DNA of 64,000 bases from Alteromonadaceae bacterium (GCA_013393545.1 JABXHG010000115.1:1-64000); one strand, 5' to 3'; counted from the stretch's first letter, positions 17,586 through 28,615 are shown. Program-made: numbers and translations. The notes: a model not told the origin generated them from the letters alone.

Positions 17586-18701
17586 ATGAAGCGAGTTGGA
17601 CTGGTAGGTTGGCGCGGGAGAGTGAGATCGGTACTGATGCAGCGCATGCGTGAAGAAAACGATTTCGCTGATATCGATCCGGTATTTTTCTCCACTTCCC
17701 AGACCGGGAAGCCGGCGCCGGATGTAGGCAAGGATGGCGTTCCGCCGCTGCAGGACGCCTTCGATATCGACACCCTCAAAACCATGGATGTGATTGTCAC
17801 CTGTCAGGGTGGCGACTACACCGGCGAGGTTTACCAGAAACTGCGTGACGCAGGCTGGGAAGGCTACTGGATTGACGCCGCCTCCACCCTGCGTATGGTC
17901 GACCATTCCGTGATCGTGCTTGATCCGGTGAACCGCAATGTGATCGACGAAGCGCTCGACAAGGGCGTGAAGGATTACATCGGCGGCAACTGCACCGTCA
18001 GCCTGATGATGCTGGCCCTTGGCGGCCTGCTGGAGCAGGACCTGATCGAGTGGGTCTCTCCAATGACTTACCAGGCCGCCTCCGGTTCCGGTGCCAAGCA
18101 TATGCGTGAGCTGCTGGACCAGATGGGCGCCCTGAATGGCGCCGTGAAGGCAGAACTGGACGATCCGTCTTCCGCTATTCTGGACATCGATCGCAAAGTG
18201 ACCGACATCATGCGTTCCGGTGATTTCCCGACGGCCAATTTCGAAGTACCGCTGGCCGGCAGCCTGATCCCGTTTATCGACAAGCCACTCGATAACGGCA
18301 TGAGCAAGGAAGAGTGGAAAGCGGGCGTTGAAACCAACAAGATCCTGGGTCGCAGCGATAACCCGATTCCCATCGATGGCATCTGCGTTCGTATCGGTGC
18401 CATGCGTTCCCACAGCCAGGCCCTGACCATCAAGCTCAAGAAAGACATTCCTGTGTCCGAGATCGAGAGCATTCTGGCCAAGGCCAATGACTGGGTGAAA
18501 GTAATCCCGAACGAAAAAGAAGCCACCATGCAGGAACTGACCCCGGCGAAAGTCACCGGCACCCTGAGTGTGCCGATTGGTCGTATCCGTAAATTGGGTA
18601 TGGGGCCGGAATACATTTCCGCCTTCACCGTGGGTGACCAGCTACTGTGGGGCGCTGCAGAGCCTCTGCGCCGTATGCTGAGGATTCTGCAGGAACGTTA
18701 A
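17586..18701 (+). CDS. asd: Aspartate-semialdehyde dehydrogenase
   Basis: The 371-residue enzyme reduces aspartyl phosphate to aspartate semialdehyde with NADPH, feeding Lys, Met, Thr and diaminopimelate synthesis. The active-site Cys is near residue 136 in [10 protein letters not shown], and the long alignment with E. coli Asd holds through [22 protein letters not shown] and [16 protein letters not shown]. One oddity: the dinucleotide-binding loop reads GWRGRVRSV, where related enzymes have GWRGMVGSV. This changes a normally invariant glycine (residue 14) to arginine. Otherwise full length. It follows leuB, as in pseudomonads, but without the second asd-like gene found there. Confidence 0.95.
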   Translation: MKRVGLVGWRGRVRSVLMQRMREENDFADIDPVFFSTSQTGKPAPDVGKDGVPPLQDAFDIDTLKTMDVIVTCQGGDYTGEVYQKLRDAGWEGYWIDAASTLRMVDHSVIVLDPVNRNVIDEALDKGVKDYIGGNCTVSLMMLALGGLLEQDLIEWVSPMTYQAASGSGAKHMRELLDQMGALNGAVKAELDDPSSAILDIDRKVTDIMRSGDFPTANFEVPLAGSLIPFIDKPLDNGMSKEEWKAGVETNKILGRSDNPIPIDGICVRIGAMRSHSQALTIKLKKDIPVSEIESILAKANDWVKVIPNEKEATMQELTPAKVTGTLSVPIGRIRKLGMGPEYISAFTVGDQLLWGAAEPLRRMLRILQER

Positions 18702-18746
18702 CAGTCGGCAATTAGTGCCAACTGTGTCCGGTTTTTTGAAACCGAT

Positions 18747-18787
18747 CAGGGGCGGGTGCTGATTTCAGTGCTCGCCCCTGTTATTTT
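18747..18787 (+). terminator. Rho-independent terminator after asd
   Basis: CAGGGGCG at 18747 pairs with CGCCCCTG ending at 18780 around an imperfect inner stem, and TTATTTT follows. A short stem (CGGTTT with AAACCG) lies just upstream. Confidence 0.65.
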
Positions 18788-18968
18788 CAACAAGGTGAAC
18801 GAGTTCCGGCTGATATATCTCAAAACAGTGCAAGGAATGCAGCTGATTGATTGATAAAAGGGAATTAATCAACAATACTTGCTTGATCTAACCATATTGA
18901 AGCGGGTCTTATATCTGTTGAATTGATAGTCAGCAGTGAAGAATAACGGAGACTGGAAAGGAAAAAGC

Positions 18969-21900
18969 ATGAAGGTACGCAAGCTTGCGGTTGCCCTGGC
19001 GCTGGCGGGAGGGCTTGGCTCCGGGATGGCGAATGCCCTGGGACTGGGCGAAATTGAACTCCAGTCATGGCTGAATGAACCTCTGGACGCGGAGATTTCG
19101 CTCCGGCAAAGTCAAGGCGTTAATCCCGCCGATGTTTACGTTAATGTGGCGCCGGAAGCAGCGTATGAGCGGGTCGGGCTTGATCGAAACCAGTTCCTGA
19201 GCAAGCTGAGGTTCAACGTGGTCACCGCCCCGGATGGCGGCCTTCGAATCGATGTTTCGTCACGTGAGCCTTTGCGCGAACCCTACCTGAACTTCTTGCT
19301 GGAGCTGACCTGGCCCAGCGGTCGGTTGATGCGGGAATACGCCGTGCTGGTGGATCCACCCGTTTATGCTGAGGAATCCGGCCTGGACGAGTCTGTCAGC
19401 GCACCTGAAAGCGGGGCATCAGAGCCCGAACCGCAGCGCAGTGCCGAGTCGCTTCGCCGTCAGGCGGAAATTGAAGGGTCGGTGTCCCGCACTTACCAGT
19501 CTGCTGACACCTTTGGCCCCACCGGACCTTCGGACACCCTGTGGTCCATCGCCCGCCAGATGCGCCCGGACAACTCCGTGTCCATGCACCAGATGATGTT
19601 GGCCATCCAGGAAGAAAATCCTGACGCATTCATGGACGGCAATATCAACCAACTGATGCAAGGGCAGGTGCTACGCGTACCGTCACGCGAACAGATACAA
19701 GGTCACAGCCGCGCCGAGGCCGACCGCGAGGTGGCCCGCCAGAACGAGGCATTCCGGACACCCGCTCCGGCAAAAGACGCGACTGCTCAGGCACAGCCTG
19801 CTGAGGCAGACGGCGATGCAAGCAGTCAGGCGCCGTCGGGTTCCGACGATGACAGTGAATTGAAGCTATTGGTTGCCGATGATACGGCTTCCGAAGAACG
19901 TGCTGCGGAAGAGGGCGGCTCGGCTGGTGGTGACGGTGATCTGGCCGGTGGCCCGGATGCCGGTGCGGCCATGGCCGCCGAAGAGATGGATGCCCTGCGT
20001 CGGGAAAACCAGGAGCTCGATAGCCGCTTGCAGGACCTGCAGGATCAGGTTCAGACTCTGCAGCGCCTGCTGGAGCTCAAGGATAACCAGTTGGCGGGTC
20101 TGCAGGGGATGGCCGATGAACAGGCCGAGTCCGCTGCTCCCGCTGATTCAGCAGGTCAGGCTGATGAACAAGCCACTGACGCCGCTGCACCAGCGGACTC
20201 GGCCCAGTCTCCCGATGAAGGCGCGGCCCCGGAAGAACCAGCAACTGCAGCCGAACAGCCTGTCCCCGCCAGTGATCAGCCCCTCGCCAGTGCCGACGAT
20301 GCCTCACCGGAGCAAGCTGAGGTTGATGCTCAAGAAGGCCAACAGGAAACGGCAGGCGGTGGGACTGAAGCCAATTCGGAATCTGTGGCTTCCGAGTCTG
20401 CAGCGGAGCCCGAGCCTGCAGTCGAACCTGAGCCGGTTCAACCGCCTGTTCCATCAGCCCAGAAGTCGTTCCCGGGCAACGTCATTGACGCCATAATGAC
20501 CAATCCACTGTACCAGATCGCTCTTGGTGGTGGCCTGGTATTGCTGCTGTTGCTGGCACTTCTGGCCAGACGTCGGCAAGCGGCAAAGGAAAAAGAGTTT
20601 TTTGATCAGTTCGCCGAGGAAGAGTTGCCTGAGCAGGACGGTTCCGACACCGACGCCAGCGCCGACACATCGGCAGAGGAGCCGGCCAGCGTTGCCAACG
20701 GCGGCGAAGAAACCGATCCCATGGAAGAGGCTGACAAATACCTCGGCTTTGGTCAGTACCCGCAGGCGGCCCAGGTGTTGGAAAGCGCTATTTCCCGGGA
20801 GCCCAGCCGCAGCGATTTGCGCCTGAAACTGTTGTCTGTGTACGCCGACAGTCAGGACGCGGAGTCTTTCGAGAAGCAGTACAACGAACTGGCGTCTCTG
20901 GAAGACGAAAATGCCACCGCCCGAGCGGACGAGCTGCGCAATCGCATGCAGGAAGACGAGGCCGGCCCAAGTATTGATGATCTTGAATCCCAGCTTCGCT
21001 CCGAAGGGCATGACGACGCGACAGCCAGTACGTCATTTGAAGAAGCGGAAGAGTTTGAAGCGCGGACCGATCTGGAATCGGATATTGCCGAACAAACCGA
21101 TGCCTCTGAAGAAACCATGGAGTTTGATCTGTCCCTGGCAGATCTCGAAGGTGAGGATGAGGCCACCGGGCTCGAATTCGAGGAAACCCCGGTCGAGAGT
21201 GAGCGGAATGAATCGGAAGACGAAGAGCCGGATTTCAGTTCGCTGGAGTTCGAGCAAAGCCCGGAACTGGAGCTGGAAGAATCTCCTGAACTTCAGGATC
21301 TGACTTCTGAATTCGAGGAAACAGAATCCGAAAAGCCGCAGGCAGAGGAAACCGATACGCTTGAAGACGAGCTGTCGGTAGGGCCGCAGTCACTGGACGA
21401 TTCTTTCCTCGACGATCTGGATGCCGAACTGGACAAGGTGTCTGCGGACGATCAGTCAACTTCCGAAGCCGGTGACAGTCTGGAACTTGCGCCCGAGCAG
21501 GATGAAAAGGCCGAACCGGAAGCGGCGGCTGAATCGGAGGAAGACGATTTCAGCCTGGATATGGATCTTTCCGAAGAGGACCTGGCCATCATGGATGAAC
21601 TGTCGGACGAAGGTGATATCCCGTCGCTGGACGAAGAAGTCTCCGAGACCGAAACCGGTGCGGAACCCGAGAGCGAGCCTTCTGGCGAGCCGGAGCTGCC
21701 GGAGCAGAGTGCAGGTGAGCCCGAGGAGCCTGATGAACAGTCGCAATCCGAGCCGGAACTGCCGTCAGAGTCGGGAACCGACACTCCGGCTTCGGCCCTG
21801 GATCTGGACGAAAGCGATCTGGGCGATGATGACGACTTCGACTTCCTGGCTGGTACCGACGAGGCCGCCACCAAGCTGGACCTGGCCCGTGCTTACGTGG

Positions 21901-22007
21901 AGATGGGTGACAGCGACGGTGCCCGTGATATTCTTGAGGAAGTCGCGCTGGAGGGTAATGACGAACAGAAAGCTGAAGCCCAGGAGCTTCTTAAAAATCT
22001 TTCCTGA
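18969..22007 (+). CDS. fimV: FimV, LysM-containing polar hub protein for type IV pili
   Basis: About 1012 residues in the FimV layout. A signal peptide (MKVRKLAVALALAGGLGSGM, cleaved after ANA) precedes the conserved N-terminal FimV region (GLGEIELQSWLNEPLDAEI). A LysM-like peptidoglycan-binding segment follows at about 177-238 (DTLWSIARQM...LRVPS), then a coiled coil near 335-375. One membrane helix lies near 517-534, followed by a very acidic cytoplasmic region and a C-terminal FimV/TPR cap (KLDLARAYVEMGDSDGARDI). FimV organises cell poles and activates CyaB through FimL in P. aeruginosa. I start at the ATG at 18969, which has AAGGA correctly spaced; an upstream in-frame GTG (18936) would add a non-signal extension. 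Confidence 0.92.
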   Translation: MKVRKLAVALALAGGLGSGMANALGLGEIELQSWLNEPLDAEISLRQSQGVNPADVYVNVAPEAAYERVGLDRNQFLSKLRFNVVTAPDGGLRIDVSSREPLREPYLNFLLELTWPSGRLMREYAVLVDPPVYAEESGLDESVSAPESGASEPEPQRSAESLRRQAEIEGSVSRTYQSADTFGPTGPSDTLWSIARQMRPDNSVSMHQMMLAIQEENPDAFMDGNINQLMQGQVLRVPSREQIQGHSRAEADREVARQNEAFRTPAPAKDATAQAQPAEADGDASSQAPSGSDDDSELKLLVADDTASEERAAEEGGSAGGDGDLAGGPDAGAAMAAEEMDALRRENQELDSRLQDLQDQVQTLQRLLELKDNQLAGLQGMADEQAESAAPADSAGQADEQATDAAAPADSAQSPDEGAAPEEPATAAEQPVPASDQPLASADDASPEQAEVDAQEGQQETAGGGTEANSESVASESAAEPEPAVEPEPVQPPVPSAQKSFPGNVIDAIMTNPLYQIALGGGLVLLLLLALLARRRQAAKEKEFFDQFAEEELPEQDGSDTDASADTSAEEPASVANGGEETDPMEEADKYLGFGQYPQAAQVLESAISREPSRSDLRLKLLSVYADSQDAESFEKQYNELASLEDENATARADELRNRMQEDEAGPSIDDLESQLRSEGHDDATASTSFEEAEEFEARTDLESDIAEQTDASEETMEFDLSLADLEGEDEATGLEFEETPVESERNESEDEEPDFSSLEFEQSPELELEESPELQDLTSEFEETESEKPQAEETDTLEDELSVGPQSLDDSFLDDLDAELDKVSADDQSTSEAGDSLELAPEQDEKAEPEAAAESEEDDFSLDMDLSEEDLAIMDELSDEGDIPSLDEEVSETETGAEPESEPSGEPELPEQSAGEPEEPDEQSQSEPELPSESGTDTPASALDLDESDLGDDDDFDFLAGTDEAATKLDLARAYVEMGDSDGARDILEEVALEGNDEQKAEAQELLKNLS

Positions 22008-22032
22008 TCCGTTATAATCTCCGGTAACAGGC

Positions 22033-22059
22033 AAAGCGCCGGCCATTGGCCGGCGCTTT
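22033..22059 (+). terminator. Perfect GC-rich hairpin after fimV
   Basis: AAAGCGCCGGCC and GGCCGGCGCTTT form a perfect 12-bp stem with a 3-base loop, 26 bp after the fimV stop. The trailing T-run is interrupted (GTGTTT), so termination may be partial. Confidence 0.6.
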
Positions 22060-22092
22060 GTGTTTCTGCAATCACACTTTCCAGGTCGAGAT

Positions 22093-23001
22093 TTGTTCCT
22101 GACACCCCAGCCCCTGACAACCGATGACGACATTGGCAATGGCCGTGTGGCGATCATCTTTGAGTACGATGGCCGTGCGTTTCACGGCTGGCAGTTCCAG
22201 AAAAGCGGTGTTCGCTCGGTACAAGCCGAATTGTCGAAAGCCGTTTCCAAAGTAGCTGATCATCCGGTCGAGCTGGTTTGCGCGGGCCGCACCGATGCCG
22301 GCGTTCACGCCAGCTTCCAGGTGGCCCATTTCGATACCCCTTCGGTTCGCACTCTGCGGTCCTGGGTAATGGGCATCAATACCGCCCTGCCGGAAGATAT
22401 TGCGGTACACTGGGCCGGTAACGGTGTTGACGATTTTCACGCACGTTTCTCCGCCATTTACCGGCGCTACCGGTACGTGATCTACAACCACCCGGTTCGC
22501 CCGGGCATTCAACGGGGGCAGGTAAGCTGGACCTTTCGCCCGCTTGACGAGCACAAAATGCATCGGGCCGCCCGCGCATTGCTGGGCGAACATGATTTCT
22601 CCTCGTTTCAGGCCGCTGGTTGCCAGTCCCGCACACCGGTCCGGTACATGGAAAATATTACGGTAACCCGTTGTGGCAGCTTTGTCGTAATAGACGTACA
22701 GGCGAATGCGTTCCTGCATCACATGGTGCGCAACATTGCCGGTGCCCTGATGGCGGTGGGTTCCGGCAACCAGCCTGAAAGCTGGATAGCTGACATACTG
22801 GCAGCCCGGGACCGCCGCAAGGCAGGTGTAACAGCACCGGCCCACGGGCTTTATCTGGTGGACGTTGGCTATCCGGCACGCTACCGCATGCCCGCGGCGG
22901 CTTGTGGCCCGGCTTTCGTGGCACCCTGGTTGGGTGAGGCCGCAAACCGGCCGATTGAGCCGACCCACATTCATCCAAAACGTAAGGTAACGGCGGAATG
23001 A
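22093..23001 (+). CDS. truA: tRNA pseudouridine(38-40) synthase TruA
   Basis: The enzyme makes pseudouridine at positions 38-40 of the tRNA anticodon arm. The catalytic Asp lies in [14 protein letters not shown], and other family blocks are [22 protein letters not shown] and [15 protein letters not shown]. The start is uncertain. A GTG at 22060 sits in the base of the fimV terminator hairpin, while a TTG at 22093 has AGGT at proper spacing and gives [13 protein letters not shown] prefer the TTG (302 residues). The C terminus extends beyond the catalytic domain ([16 protein letters not shown]) and overlaps trpF by 4 bp. Confidence 0.93.
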   Translation: MFLTPQPLTTDDDIGNGRVAIIFEYDGRAFHGWQFQKSGVRSVQAELSKAVSKVADHPVELVCAGRTDAGVHASFQVAHFDTPSVRTLRSWVMGINTALPEDIAVHWAGNGVDDFHARFSAIYRRYRYVIYNHPVRPGIQRGQVSWTFRPLDEHKMHRAARALLGEHDFSSFQAAGCQSRTPVRYMENITVTRCGSFVVIDVQANAFLHHMVRNIAGALMAVGSGNQPESWIADILAARDRRKAGVTAPAHGLYLVDVGYPARYRMPAAACGPAFVAPWLGEAANRPIEPTHIHPKRKVTAE

Positions 23002-23627
23002 TCACACGGGTGAAAATCTGCGGCCTCACGCGCCCGGAGGACATCGATGCGGCGGTGGCCAGCGGTGCCGATGCCATTGGCCTGGTATTTTACCCACCCA
23101 GCCCGCGCTCGGTGAACATTGAGCAGGCCAGAGTGCTTGCCGCCCGTATTCCGGCTTTCGTCACCGTGACTGGCTTGTTCGTGAATCCCGCGCCGGAAGA
23201 CGTGGAAGAGGTTCTGAACCATGTGTCGCTGGACTTGCTCCAGTTCCATGGCGACGAGTCGCCGGCGTTCTGCGAAAGCTTTGGTCGCCGCTGGATCAAG
23301 GCCATAAGAGTGCGCGAGCCGGGTCAGATTGAAGCTGCATTCGATGAATACGCCAACGCGGCGGGCCTGCTGGTCGATGCCTGGGATCCGCAACGCTACG
23401 GCGGTACGGGGCAGTCATTTAATTGGGAACTGATACCGCGGGAGCGGCCAATGCCGCTGATATTGGCCGGTGGTTTGTCATCTGCTAACGTGTCTGGCGC
23501 CATCCGGCAGGTGCGCCCCTGGGCGGTTGATGTCAGCGGCGGAGTGGAATCCGCCAAGGGCGAGAAAGACGCCTCCAAACTAACTGAATTTTTCAACGAG
23601 GTACGCCGTGTCTGTAAAACTGACTGA
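22998..23627 (+). CDS. trpF: Phosphoribosylanthranilate isomerase
   Basis: The 209-residue TIM-barrel enzyme isomerises N-(5-phosphoribosyl)anthranilate to CdRP in tryptophan synthesis. [12 protein letters not shown] carries the catalytic Cys, [15 protein letters not shown] and [10 protein letters not shown] are family blocks, and the catalytic Asp is in LLVDAW. The phosphate loops [10 protein letters not shown] and DVSGGVES are intact. It overlaps truA by 4 bp and trpB by 20 bp, pointing to tight coupling. Confidence 0.96.
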   Translation: MITRVKICGLTRPEDIDAAVASGADAIGLVFYPPSPRSVNIEQARVLAARIPAFVTVTGLFVNPAPEDVEEVLNHVSLDLLQFHGDESPAFCESFGRRWIKAIRVREPGQIEAAFDEYANAAGLLVDAWDPQRYGGTGQSFNWELIPRERPMPLILAGGLSSANVSGAIRQVRPWAVDVSGGVESAKGEKDASKLTEFFNEVRRVCKTD

Positions 23628-24828
23628 AGAAATGTTGAAGGCGTTTCCGGATGCCCGGGGCCACTTTGGCGATTTTGGTGGCCGATTCGTGTCGGAAACC
23701 CTGATGGATTCGCTGATGACGCTCGAAAAAGAGTATCTGCGCCTGAAGGAAGACCCTGAATTTCAGGCCGCCTTCGACAAGGATCTGGCCGATTATGTGG
23801 GCCGACCCACTCCGCTTTACTTCGCCGAACGCCTGACCCGGGAAACCGGCGGTGCGCAAATTTGGCTCAAGCGGGAAGACCTCAACCACACCGGCGCCCC
23901 CAAGGTGAACAACACCATTGGCCAGGCGTTGTTGGCGGCGTTCCTCGGTAAAAAGCGCATCATCGCCGAGACCGGTGCCGGGCAGCACGGGGTGGCCACG
24001 GCCACAGTGTGCGCGCGCCTGGGCCTGGAGTGCCATGTTTTCATGGGCGCCTCGGATGTGAAGCGCCAATCGCTGAACGTGTTCCGCATGAAGCTGCTGG
24101 GCGCAACGGTGCACGCGGTTGAAAGCGGCACCAAAACCCTGAAAGACGCCATGAACGATGCCATGCGTGACTGGGTGGCGAACGTGGATGACACCTTCTA
24201 CATCATCGGGACCGTGGCTGGGCCACACCCCTATCCGTTGCTGGTTCGGGATTTCCAGTCGGTGATTGGCCGTGAAACCCGTCGCCAGTGTCTGGAGAAG
24301 ACCGGCAAACTGCCGGACGCTCTGGTGGCCTGTGTGGGTGGCGGTTCCAATGCTATTGGCATGTTCTACCCGTTCCTGTCCGATGAAAGCGTAGAGCTTT
24401 ACGGCGTGGAAGCCGGCGGCCTGGGTATCGAAACCGGCCAGCATGCGGCGCCGCTGTGTGCCGGCCGCCCCGGTGTTCTGCACGGTAACCGCACTTACCT
24501 GATGGAAGACGACAACGGCCAGATTGCTGGCACCCACTCGGTCAGTGCCGGTCTGGATTACCCGGGTGTGGGGCCGGAGCATTCCTGGTTGAAAGACATC
24601 GGCCGGGCCCATTATGTGTCGGTCACAGACGACGAGGCATTGGCCGGCTTCCGCACTCTGACCCGTGTTGAAGGTATTATGCCGGCATTGGAAACCGCAC
24701 ATGCCGTGGCTTACGCGCAAAAGCTGGCCGCCGGCATGGACAAGGACCAGGTGGTGGTGATCAATATTTCCGGCCGGGGTGACAAAGACATCCACACCGT
24801 CGCGGAACTCGATGGCATAGAGATCTGA
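23608..24828 (+). CDS. trpB: Tryptophan synthase beta chain
   Basis: The 406-residue PLP enzyme condenses indole with serine. The PLP lysine is in [13 protein letters not shown], the phosphate-binding loop in [10 protein letters not shown], and the alpha-subunit contact region [12 protein letters not shown] is near the N terminus. GAGG lies upstream of the GTG start at 23608, so translation begins inside trpF. In pseudomonads trpBA lie elsewhere; here they are inserted between trpF and accD, giving a compact trpFBA. Confidence 0.97.
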   Translation: MSVKLTEEMLKAFPDARGHFGDFGGRFVSETLMDSLMTLEKEYLRLKEDPEFQAAFDKDLADYVGRPTPLYFAERLTRETGGAQIWLKREDLNHTGAPKVNNTIGQALLAAFLGKKRIIAETGAGQHGVATATVCARLGLECHVFMGASDVKRQSLNVFRMKLLGATVHAVESGTKTLKDAMNDAMRDWVANVDDTFYIIGTVAGPHPYPLLVRDFQSVIGRETRRQCLEKTGKLPDALVACVGGGSNAIGMFYPFLSDESVELYGVEAGGLGIETGQHAAPLCAGRPGVLHGNRTYLMEDDNGQIAGTHSVSAGLDYPGVGPEHSWLKDIGRAHYVSVTDDEALAGFRTLTRVEGIMPALETAHAVAYAQKLAAGMDKDQVVVINISGRGDKDIHTVAELDGIEI

Positions 24829-24845
24829 TTGCAACAGGAGCAGGC

Positions 24846-25658
24846 ATGAGCCGTATTGAAGGCGTACTGAAATCCCTGAAAGAGCAGGGCCGCAAGGCCC
24901 TGATCCCCTATATCACCGCCGGTGACCCGCATCCGGACCAGACTGTCGAACTGATGCACACCCTGGCCGCGGCAGGCGCGGATATCATCGAGCTGGGCGT
25001 CCCTTTCTCAGACCCCATGGCCGACGGCCCGGTGATCCAGTTGGCCTGTGAGCGAGCCTTGAAACATGGCACCTCGCTGCGCCAGGTGATTGCCATGGTC
25101 CGGGAATTTCGCAAGACCGACACGGACACCCCGGTGGTGTTGATGGGGTACCTTAACCCGATGGTGGCCATGGGATACCGGGAATTTGCCGACGCCGCCG
25201 CCGAGGCCGGTGTGGATGGCGTGCTGACCGTGGATTTGCCGCCGGAAGAGGCCGATGAAGTCGCGCCATTGTTCGCAGAGCGTGACCTTGATCCCATTTT
25301 TCTGCTGGCGCCGACCACCACGGACGATCGTATCCGTGCCATTGCTGAGCATTCCTCCGGATATGTGTATTATGTATCCATCAAGGGCGTGACCGGCTCC
25401 GCCAGCATTGACGTGGACGAGGTGGCTCGAAAAGTGGCGCACGTACATGAACTGACTGCACTGCCGGTTGGCGTGGGCTTCGGTATTCGAGATGCCAAAA
25501 CAGCGGCTGCTGTCGGCAAAGTATCCGATGGTGTAATTGTGGGCAGTGTTCTGGTGAATACAATAGCGGACAATCAGACAGATCCCGCAGCCCTGAACCA
25601 GGCGCTCACTGATCTGTTGCACCCGATGCGTGAAGCTCTGGACAACCAGGTCAACTGA
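24846..25658 (+). CDS. trpA: Tryptophan synthase alpha chain
   Basis: The 270-residue TIM barrel cleaves indole-3-glycerol phosphate to indole and feeds TrpB through the tunnel. The catalytic Glu is in [20 protein letters not shown], the catalytic Asp in [13 protein letters not shown], and loop 6 is [27 protein letters not shown] is the phosphate site. It starts 17 bp after trpB with an AGGAGCAGG ribosome binding site. Confidence 0.97.
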   Translation: MSRIEGVLKSLKEQGRKALIPYITAGDPHPDQTVELMHTLAAAGADIIELGVPFSDPMADGPVIQLACERALKHGTSLRQVIAMVREFRKTDTDTPVVLMGYLNPMVAMGYREFADAAAEAGVDGVLTVDLPPEEADEVAPLFAERDLDPIFLLAPTTTDDRIRAIAEHSSGYVYYVSIKGVTGSASIDVDEVARKVAHVHELTALPVGVGFGIRDAKTAAAVGKVSDGVIVGSVLVNTIADNQTDPAALNQALTDLLHPMREALDNQVN

Positions 25659-25696
25659 GCAGACACCATCCAGGCTTCAAAGGACAGGATGAGAGC

Positions 25697-26626
25697 ATGA
25701 GTAACTGGCTTGAAAAGATTATGCCGAGCAAGATTCGCTCGGAATCACGGCAACGTACAGGTGTTCCTGAAGGTTTGTGGAAAAAGTGCCCCAAGTGTGG
25801 AGCCTTCCTTTACAAGCCCGAGCTGGAAAAGAACCTGGACGTGTGTCCGAAGTGTAATCATCACCTGCGTGTTCAGGCCCGCCGCCGGCTGGATATTTTC
25901 CTGGACGCCGAGGGCCGGGAAGAAATCGGTGCAGAGCTCGAGCCATACGACCGCCTGAAGTTCAAGGACAGCAAGCGTTACAAGGATCGCCTTTCTGCGG
26001 CCCAGAAGGCCACGGGTGAGAAGGACGCATTGGTGGCCATGCGTGGTACCACCATGGGTGTGCCTCTGGTGGCCTGTGCCTTTGAATTCAACTTCCTGGG
26101 CGGCTCCATGGGCCAGGTAGTCGGGGAAAAATTCGTTCAGGCCGCCAACGTGGCCCTGGAGCATCGTATTCCCCTGGTGTGTTTCTCCGCCAGTGGCGGT
26201 GCCCGCATGCAGGAAGCGATTTTGTCGCTGATGCAGATGGCCAAGACCTCCGCTGTGTTGGAGCGTATGAAGGAAGAAGGTATCCCGTACGTCTCGGTGA
26301 TGACCGATCCGGTATTCGGTGGCGTATCGGCCAGTCTGGCCATGTTGGGCGATCTCAACATCGCCGAGCCGTATGCGCTGATCGGTTTCGCCGGCCCCCG
26401 GGTTATCGAGCAGACCGTACGTGAAAAATTGCCTGAAGGCTTCCAGCGCGCTGAATTCCTGCTGGATCACGGTGCCATCGATATGATCCTGCACCGCCAC
26501 CAGATGCGCGAGCGCATTGCCCACCTGCTGGCCAAGTTCAACAACCAGGAAAAACCGGGCACCGAAGAGCCCATCGAGTTCGAAGTTTCCGAAAAACCGG
26601 ATGCCGATGAACCCGAAGGGCAGTGA
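25697..26626 (+). CDS. accD: Acetyl-CoA carboxylase carboxyltransferase subunit beta
   Basis: The 309-residue subunit, with AccA, transfers carboxyl from carboxybiotin to acetyl-CoA for fatty acid synthesis. The N-terminal four-Cys zinc ribbon ([14 protein letters not shown]... CPKCNHH) is intact, and the crotonase-fold core includes [18 protein letters not shown] and [18 protein letters not shown]. The C-terminal tail is acidic. It overlaps folC by about 20 bp, the usual accD-folC pair. Confidence 0.96.
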   Translation: MSNWLEKIMPSKIRSESRQRTGVPEGLWKKCPKCGAFLYKPELEKNLDVCPKCNHHLRVQARRRLDIFLDAEGREEIGAELEPYDRLKFKDSKRYKDRLSAAQKATGEKDALVAMRGTTMGVPLVACAFEFNFLGGSMGQVVGEKFVQAANVALEHRIPLVCFSASGGARMQEAILSLMQMAKTSAVLERMKEEGIPYVSVMTDPVFGGVSASLAMLGDLNIAEPYALIGFAGPRVIEQTVREKLPEGFQRAEFLLDHGAIDMILHRHQMRERIAHLLAKFNNQEKPGTEEPIEFEVSEKPDADEPEGQ

Positions 26627-27899
26627 GCCCGCTGAAGCGCCGGCAGCCCGCCCCGGGCCCGGCGCTAGTGTTGATCAATGGCTTCAATACCTTGAAGCCA
26701 TTCACCCTGCCGAAATAGAGCTTGGCCTTGATCGGGTTCTGATCGTTTTGCGTCGGCTGTTTCCCTGTCGTCCCGGTGCCCGCATCATCACCGTTGCCGG
26801 AACCAATGGAAAAGGCACTGCCGTAGCTACTGTCGAACGGTTGTTGTTGGCTGCCGGCCGGACTACCGGCGCTTATACCTCTCCCCATCTTGAGCGTTAC
26901 AACGAGCGGGTTCGCCTTGGTGGCGCCGATATTGACGACGCGGCACTGGTTCATGCCTTCGAGCGTGTGGAGCGTGCCCGTGGCCGTGTTCCGCTGACTT
27001 ATTTTGAATTTGGCACTCTGGCTGCTTTCACCGCTTTCGAAGACGCTGGTGTCCAGGACTGGATTCTGGAAGTCGGACTGGGTGGCCGGCTGGACGCGGT
27101 TAATGTGCTGGATGCAGACTTTGCCATGATTACTGCGGTCGACATTGATCATATCGGGTTTCTGGGTGACAACCGCGAAGTTATCGGATTCGAGAAAGCC
27201 GGCATCCTGCGCCCGGGTATTGATGCCGTCTGTGCCGATCCCTCGCCGCCTGCATCCGTGTTGCAGCAGGCCTCCGCCCAGAGAGTATCGCTTCAGGTAA
27301 GTGGGCGGGATTATCGTCTCGAACCCGTGGCAGGCGCTGACATCGTTCAGTTGATCGTCGAGGGGGAGTGTTACCGGCTGCCGGCAGGGCCCTTGCCCAT
27401 CGAAAGTGTGGCCGGCGCGGTGGTGCTGGCTCGTAAGCTGGTATCTGAATTATCGGCCGGGCAAATCGAGGCGATTCTGGCTGATGTTCAGGTGCCGGGT
27501 CGTTTCGAACAGCGCCAGGCCTCGCCACGCTTGTTGCTTGATGTCGGGCACAACCCTCATGCCGCGCACTGGCTGGCCGGCAAGCTCGCTGCATTACGTT
27601 CCGGTCATGGTGTTGTCCGGGGTATTTACGCGGCGCTGGCCGACAAGGATACTGCCGGAGTGATGAACGCAATGAAGCCGGTGGTGGATACCTGGTATTT
27701 TGCCGGCCTGGCGATGCCCCGGGGCTTGAGCGCCGGTGAGCTGCAGGGCAGGGCGGCAGAAGCGGGCGTTGGCCCGGGCGAGACCTTCGCCAGTGTCGCC
27801 GAAGCGCTGGAACAGGCCCGCGCAGACGCCTCGCCTGACGACACGATTATCGTCTTCGGTTCGTTCTTCACCGTGGCCGAAGCTCGGGCGCTTTGCTAG
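26607..27899 (+). CDS. folC: Bifunctional folylpolyglutamate / dihydrofolate synthase
   Basis: About 430 residues of the Mur-ligase-like ATP-dependent ligase that adds glutamate to dihydropteroate and folates. The P-loop is [15 protein letters not shown], then [16 protein letters not shown] and [13 protein letters not shown], and the C-terminal domain has [16 protein letters not shown]. The frame is open far upstream inside accD; I use the ATG at 26607 (MNPKGSEP), with 26601 an equal alternative. Earlier starts give only an out-of-frame reading of accD. It supplies the end of the folate route begun by pabB. Confidence 0.93.
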   Translation: MNPKGSEPAEAPAARPGPGASVDQWLQYLEAIHPAEIELGLDRVLIVLRRLFPCRPGARIITVAGTNGKGTAVATVERLLLAAGRTTGAYTSPHLERYNERVRLGGADIDDAALVHAFERVERARGRVPLTYFEFGTLAAFTAFEDAGVQDWILEVGLGGRLDAVNVLDADFAMITAVDIDHIGFLGDNREVIGFEKAGILRPGIDAVCADPSPPASVLQQASAQRVSLQVSGRDYRLEPVAGADIVQLIVEGECYRLPAGPLPIESVAGAVVLARKLVSELSAGQIEAILADVQVPGRFEQRQASPRLLLDVGHNPHAAHWLAGKLAALRSGHGVVRGIYAALADKDTAGVMNAMKPVVDTWYFAGLAMPRGLSAGELQGRAAEAGVGPGETFASVAEALEQARADASPDDTIIVFGSFFTVAEARALC

Positions 27900-27949
27900 C
27901 AGCTCGCTGAGCATTGTTCTGAAACAGGTTATCGACGGGAGTCTTCCTG

Positions 27950-28615
27950 GTGGATGGATTAAAGCAACGCATTATCGGTGCGCTGGTTCTGGTTTGCCTT
28001 GCGGTTATTTTTGTGCCGATGATTTTCGATGAACCTCATTCCGAGCGCCAATCCACGCCCATTACCATTCCTGAAGAGCCGCCGTTCCCGGAAGTTGAGA
28101 TGCCGGAGGAACCGGCGGACGCCCAGCAGCCCTATGGCTTGAGTCAGCCCGAAGCCGGGCCCGAGGTGCAAACTTCGCAACAGCCTGAAACGACCAGCGA
28201 CAATACTGGCCAGGGCCAGCCTAAAGCTGAGTCCGAGCAACAGGGTTACCGCTTGATTGAGGACCCGGAACAGCTTGAGTCTTCCACGGAAGGGCAACCG
28301 GCCAAAACCGCCAATACCGAAGAGCCCGAAGAGGCCGCGCCAGAACCCACTTCCGCCGAATTCACCCGGTCGCTGGAAGGGGCCTGGGTGGTGCAGCTGG
28401 GCAGCTTTGGTAAGGCCGACAATGCCCGGCGACTGCGCGACCAGGTCATCGATATGGGTTACGACGCCCACCTGCAAACCACGAGCAGCGGAGAGACAAC
28501 GTTCACCAGGGTTTTTAGTGGCCCCTATGTGGACAAGCAGGATGCCGAGTCCGCCAAACAACGTCTGGACGAGGCGTTTTCACTCAACAGTCTGGTAACC
28601 CGTGGCGGTAAATAA
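27950..28615 (+). CDS. SPOR-domain cell-division protein (DedD-like)
   Basis: The 221-residue protein starts at a GTG (27950, GGGAG upstream) with a cytoplasmic MDGLKQR and one membrane helix (about 8-24). A long Pro/Glu/Gln-rich linker follows, then a C-terminal SPOR domain (GAWVVQLGSFGKADNARRLR to the end) that binds denuded septal glycan. DedD in E. coli has the same layout and lies between folC and cvpA, so DedD is the likely counterpart. Sequence identity outside the SPOR domain is expected to be low. Confidence 0.87.
   Translation: MDGLKQRIIGALVLVCLAVIFVPMIFDEPHSERQSTPITIPEEPPFPEVEMPEEPADAQQPYGLSQPEAGPEVQTSQQPETTSDNTGQGQPKAESEQQGYRLIEDPEQLESSTEGQPAKTANTEEPEEAAPEPTSAEFTRSLEGAWVVQLGSFGKADNARRLRDQVIDMGYDAHLQTTSSGETTFTRVFSGPYVDKQDAESAKQRLDEAFSLNSLVTRGGK

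Noticed and set aside
18936..18968. GTG start extending FimV by 11 residues
   Set aside because: It would bury the signal peptide behind a polar extension; the ATG at 18969 has a proper ribosome binding site.
19400..21870. Acidic repeats in fimV as possible tandem repeats or a mobile insertion
   Set aside because: Glu/Asp-rich low complexity is normal in FimV; no unit length repeats cleanly.
23593..24834. 413-residue minus-strand open frame opposite trpB
   Set aside because: Antisense of trpB; no family features.
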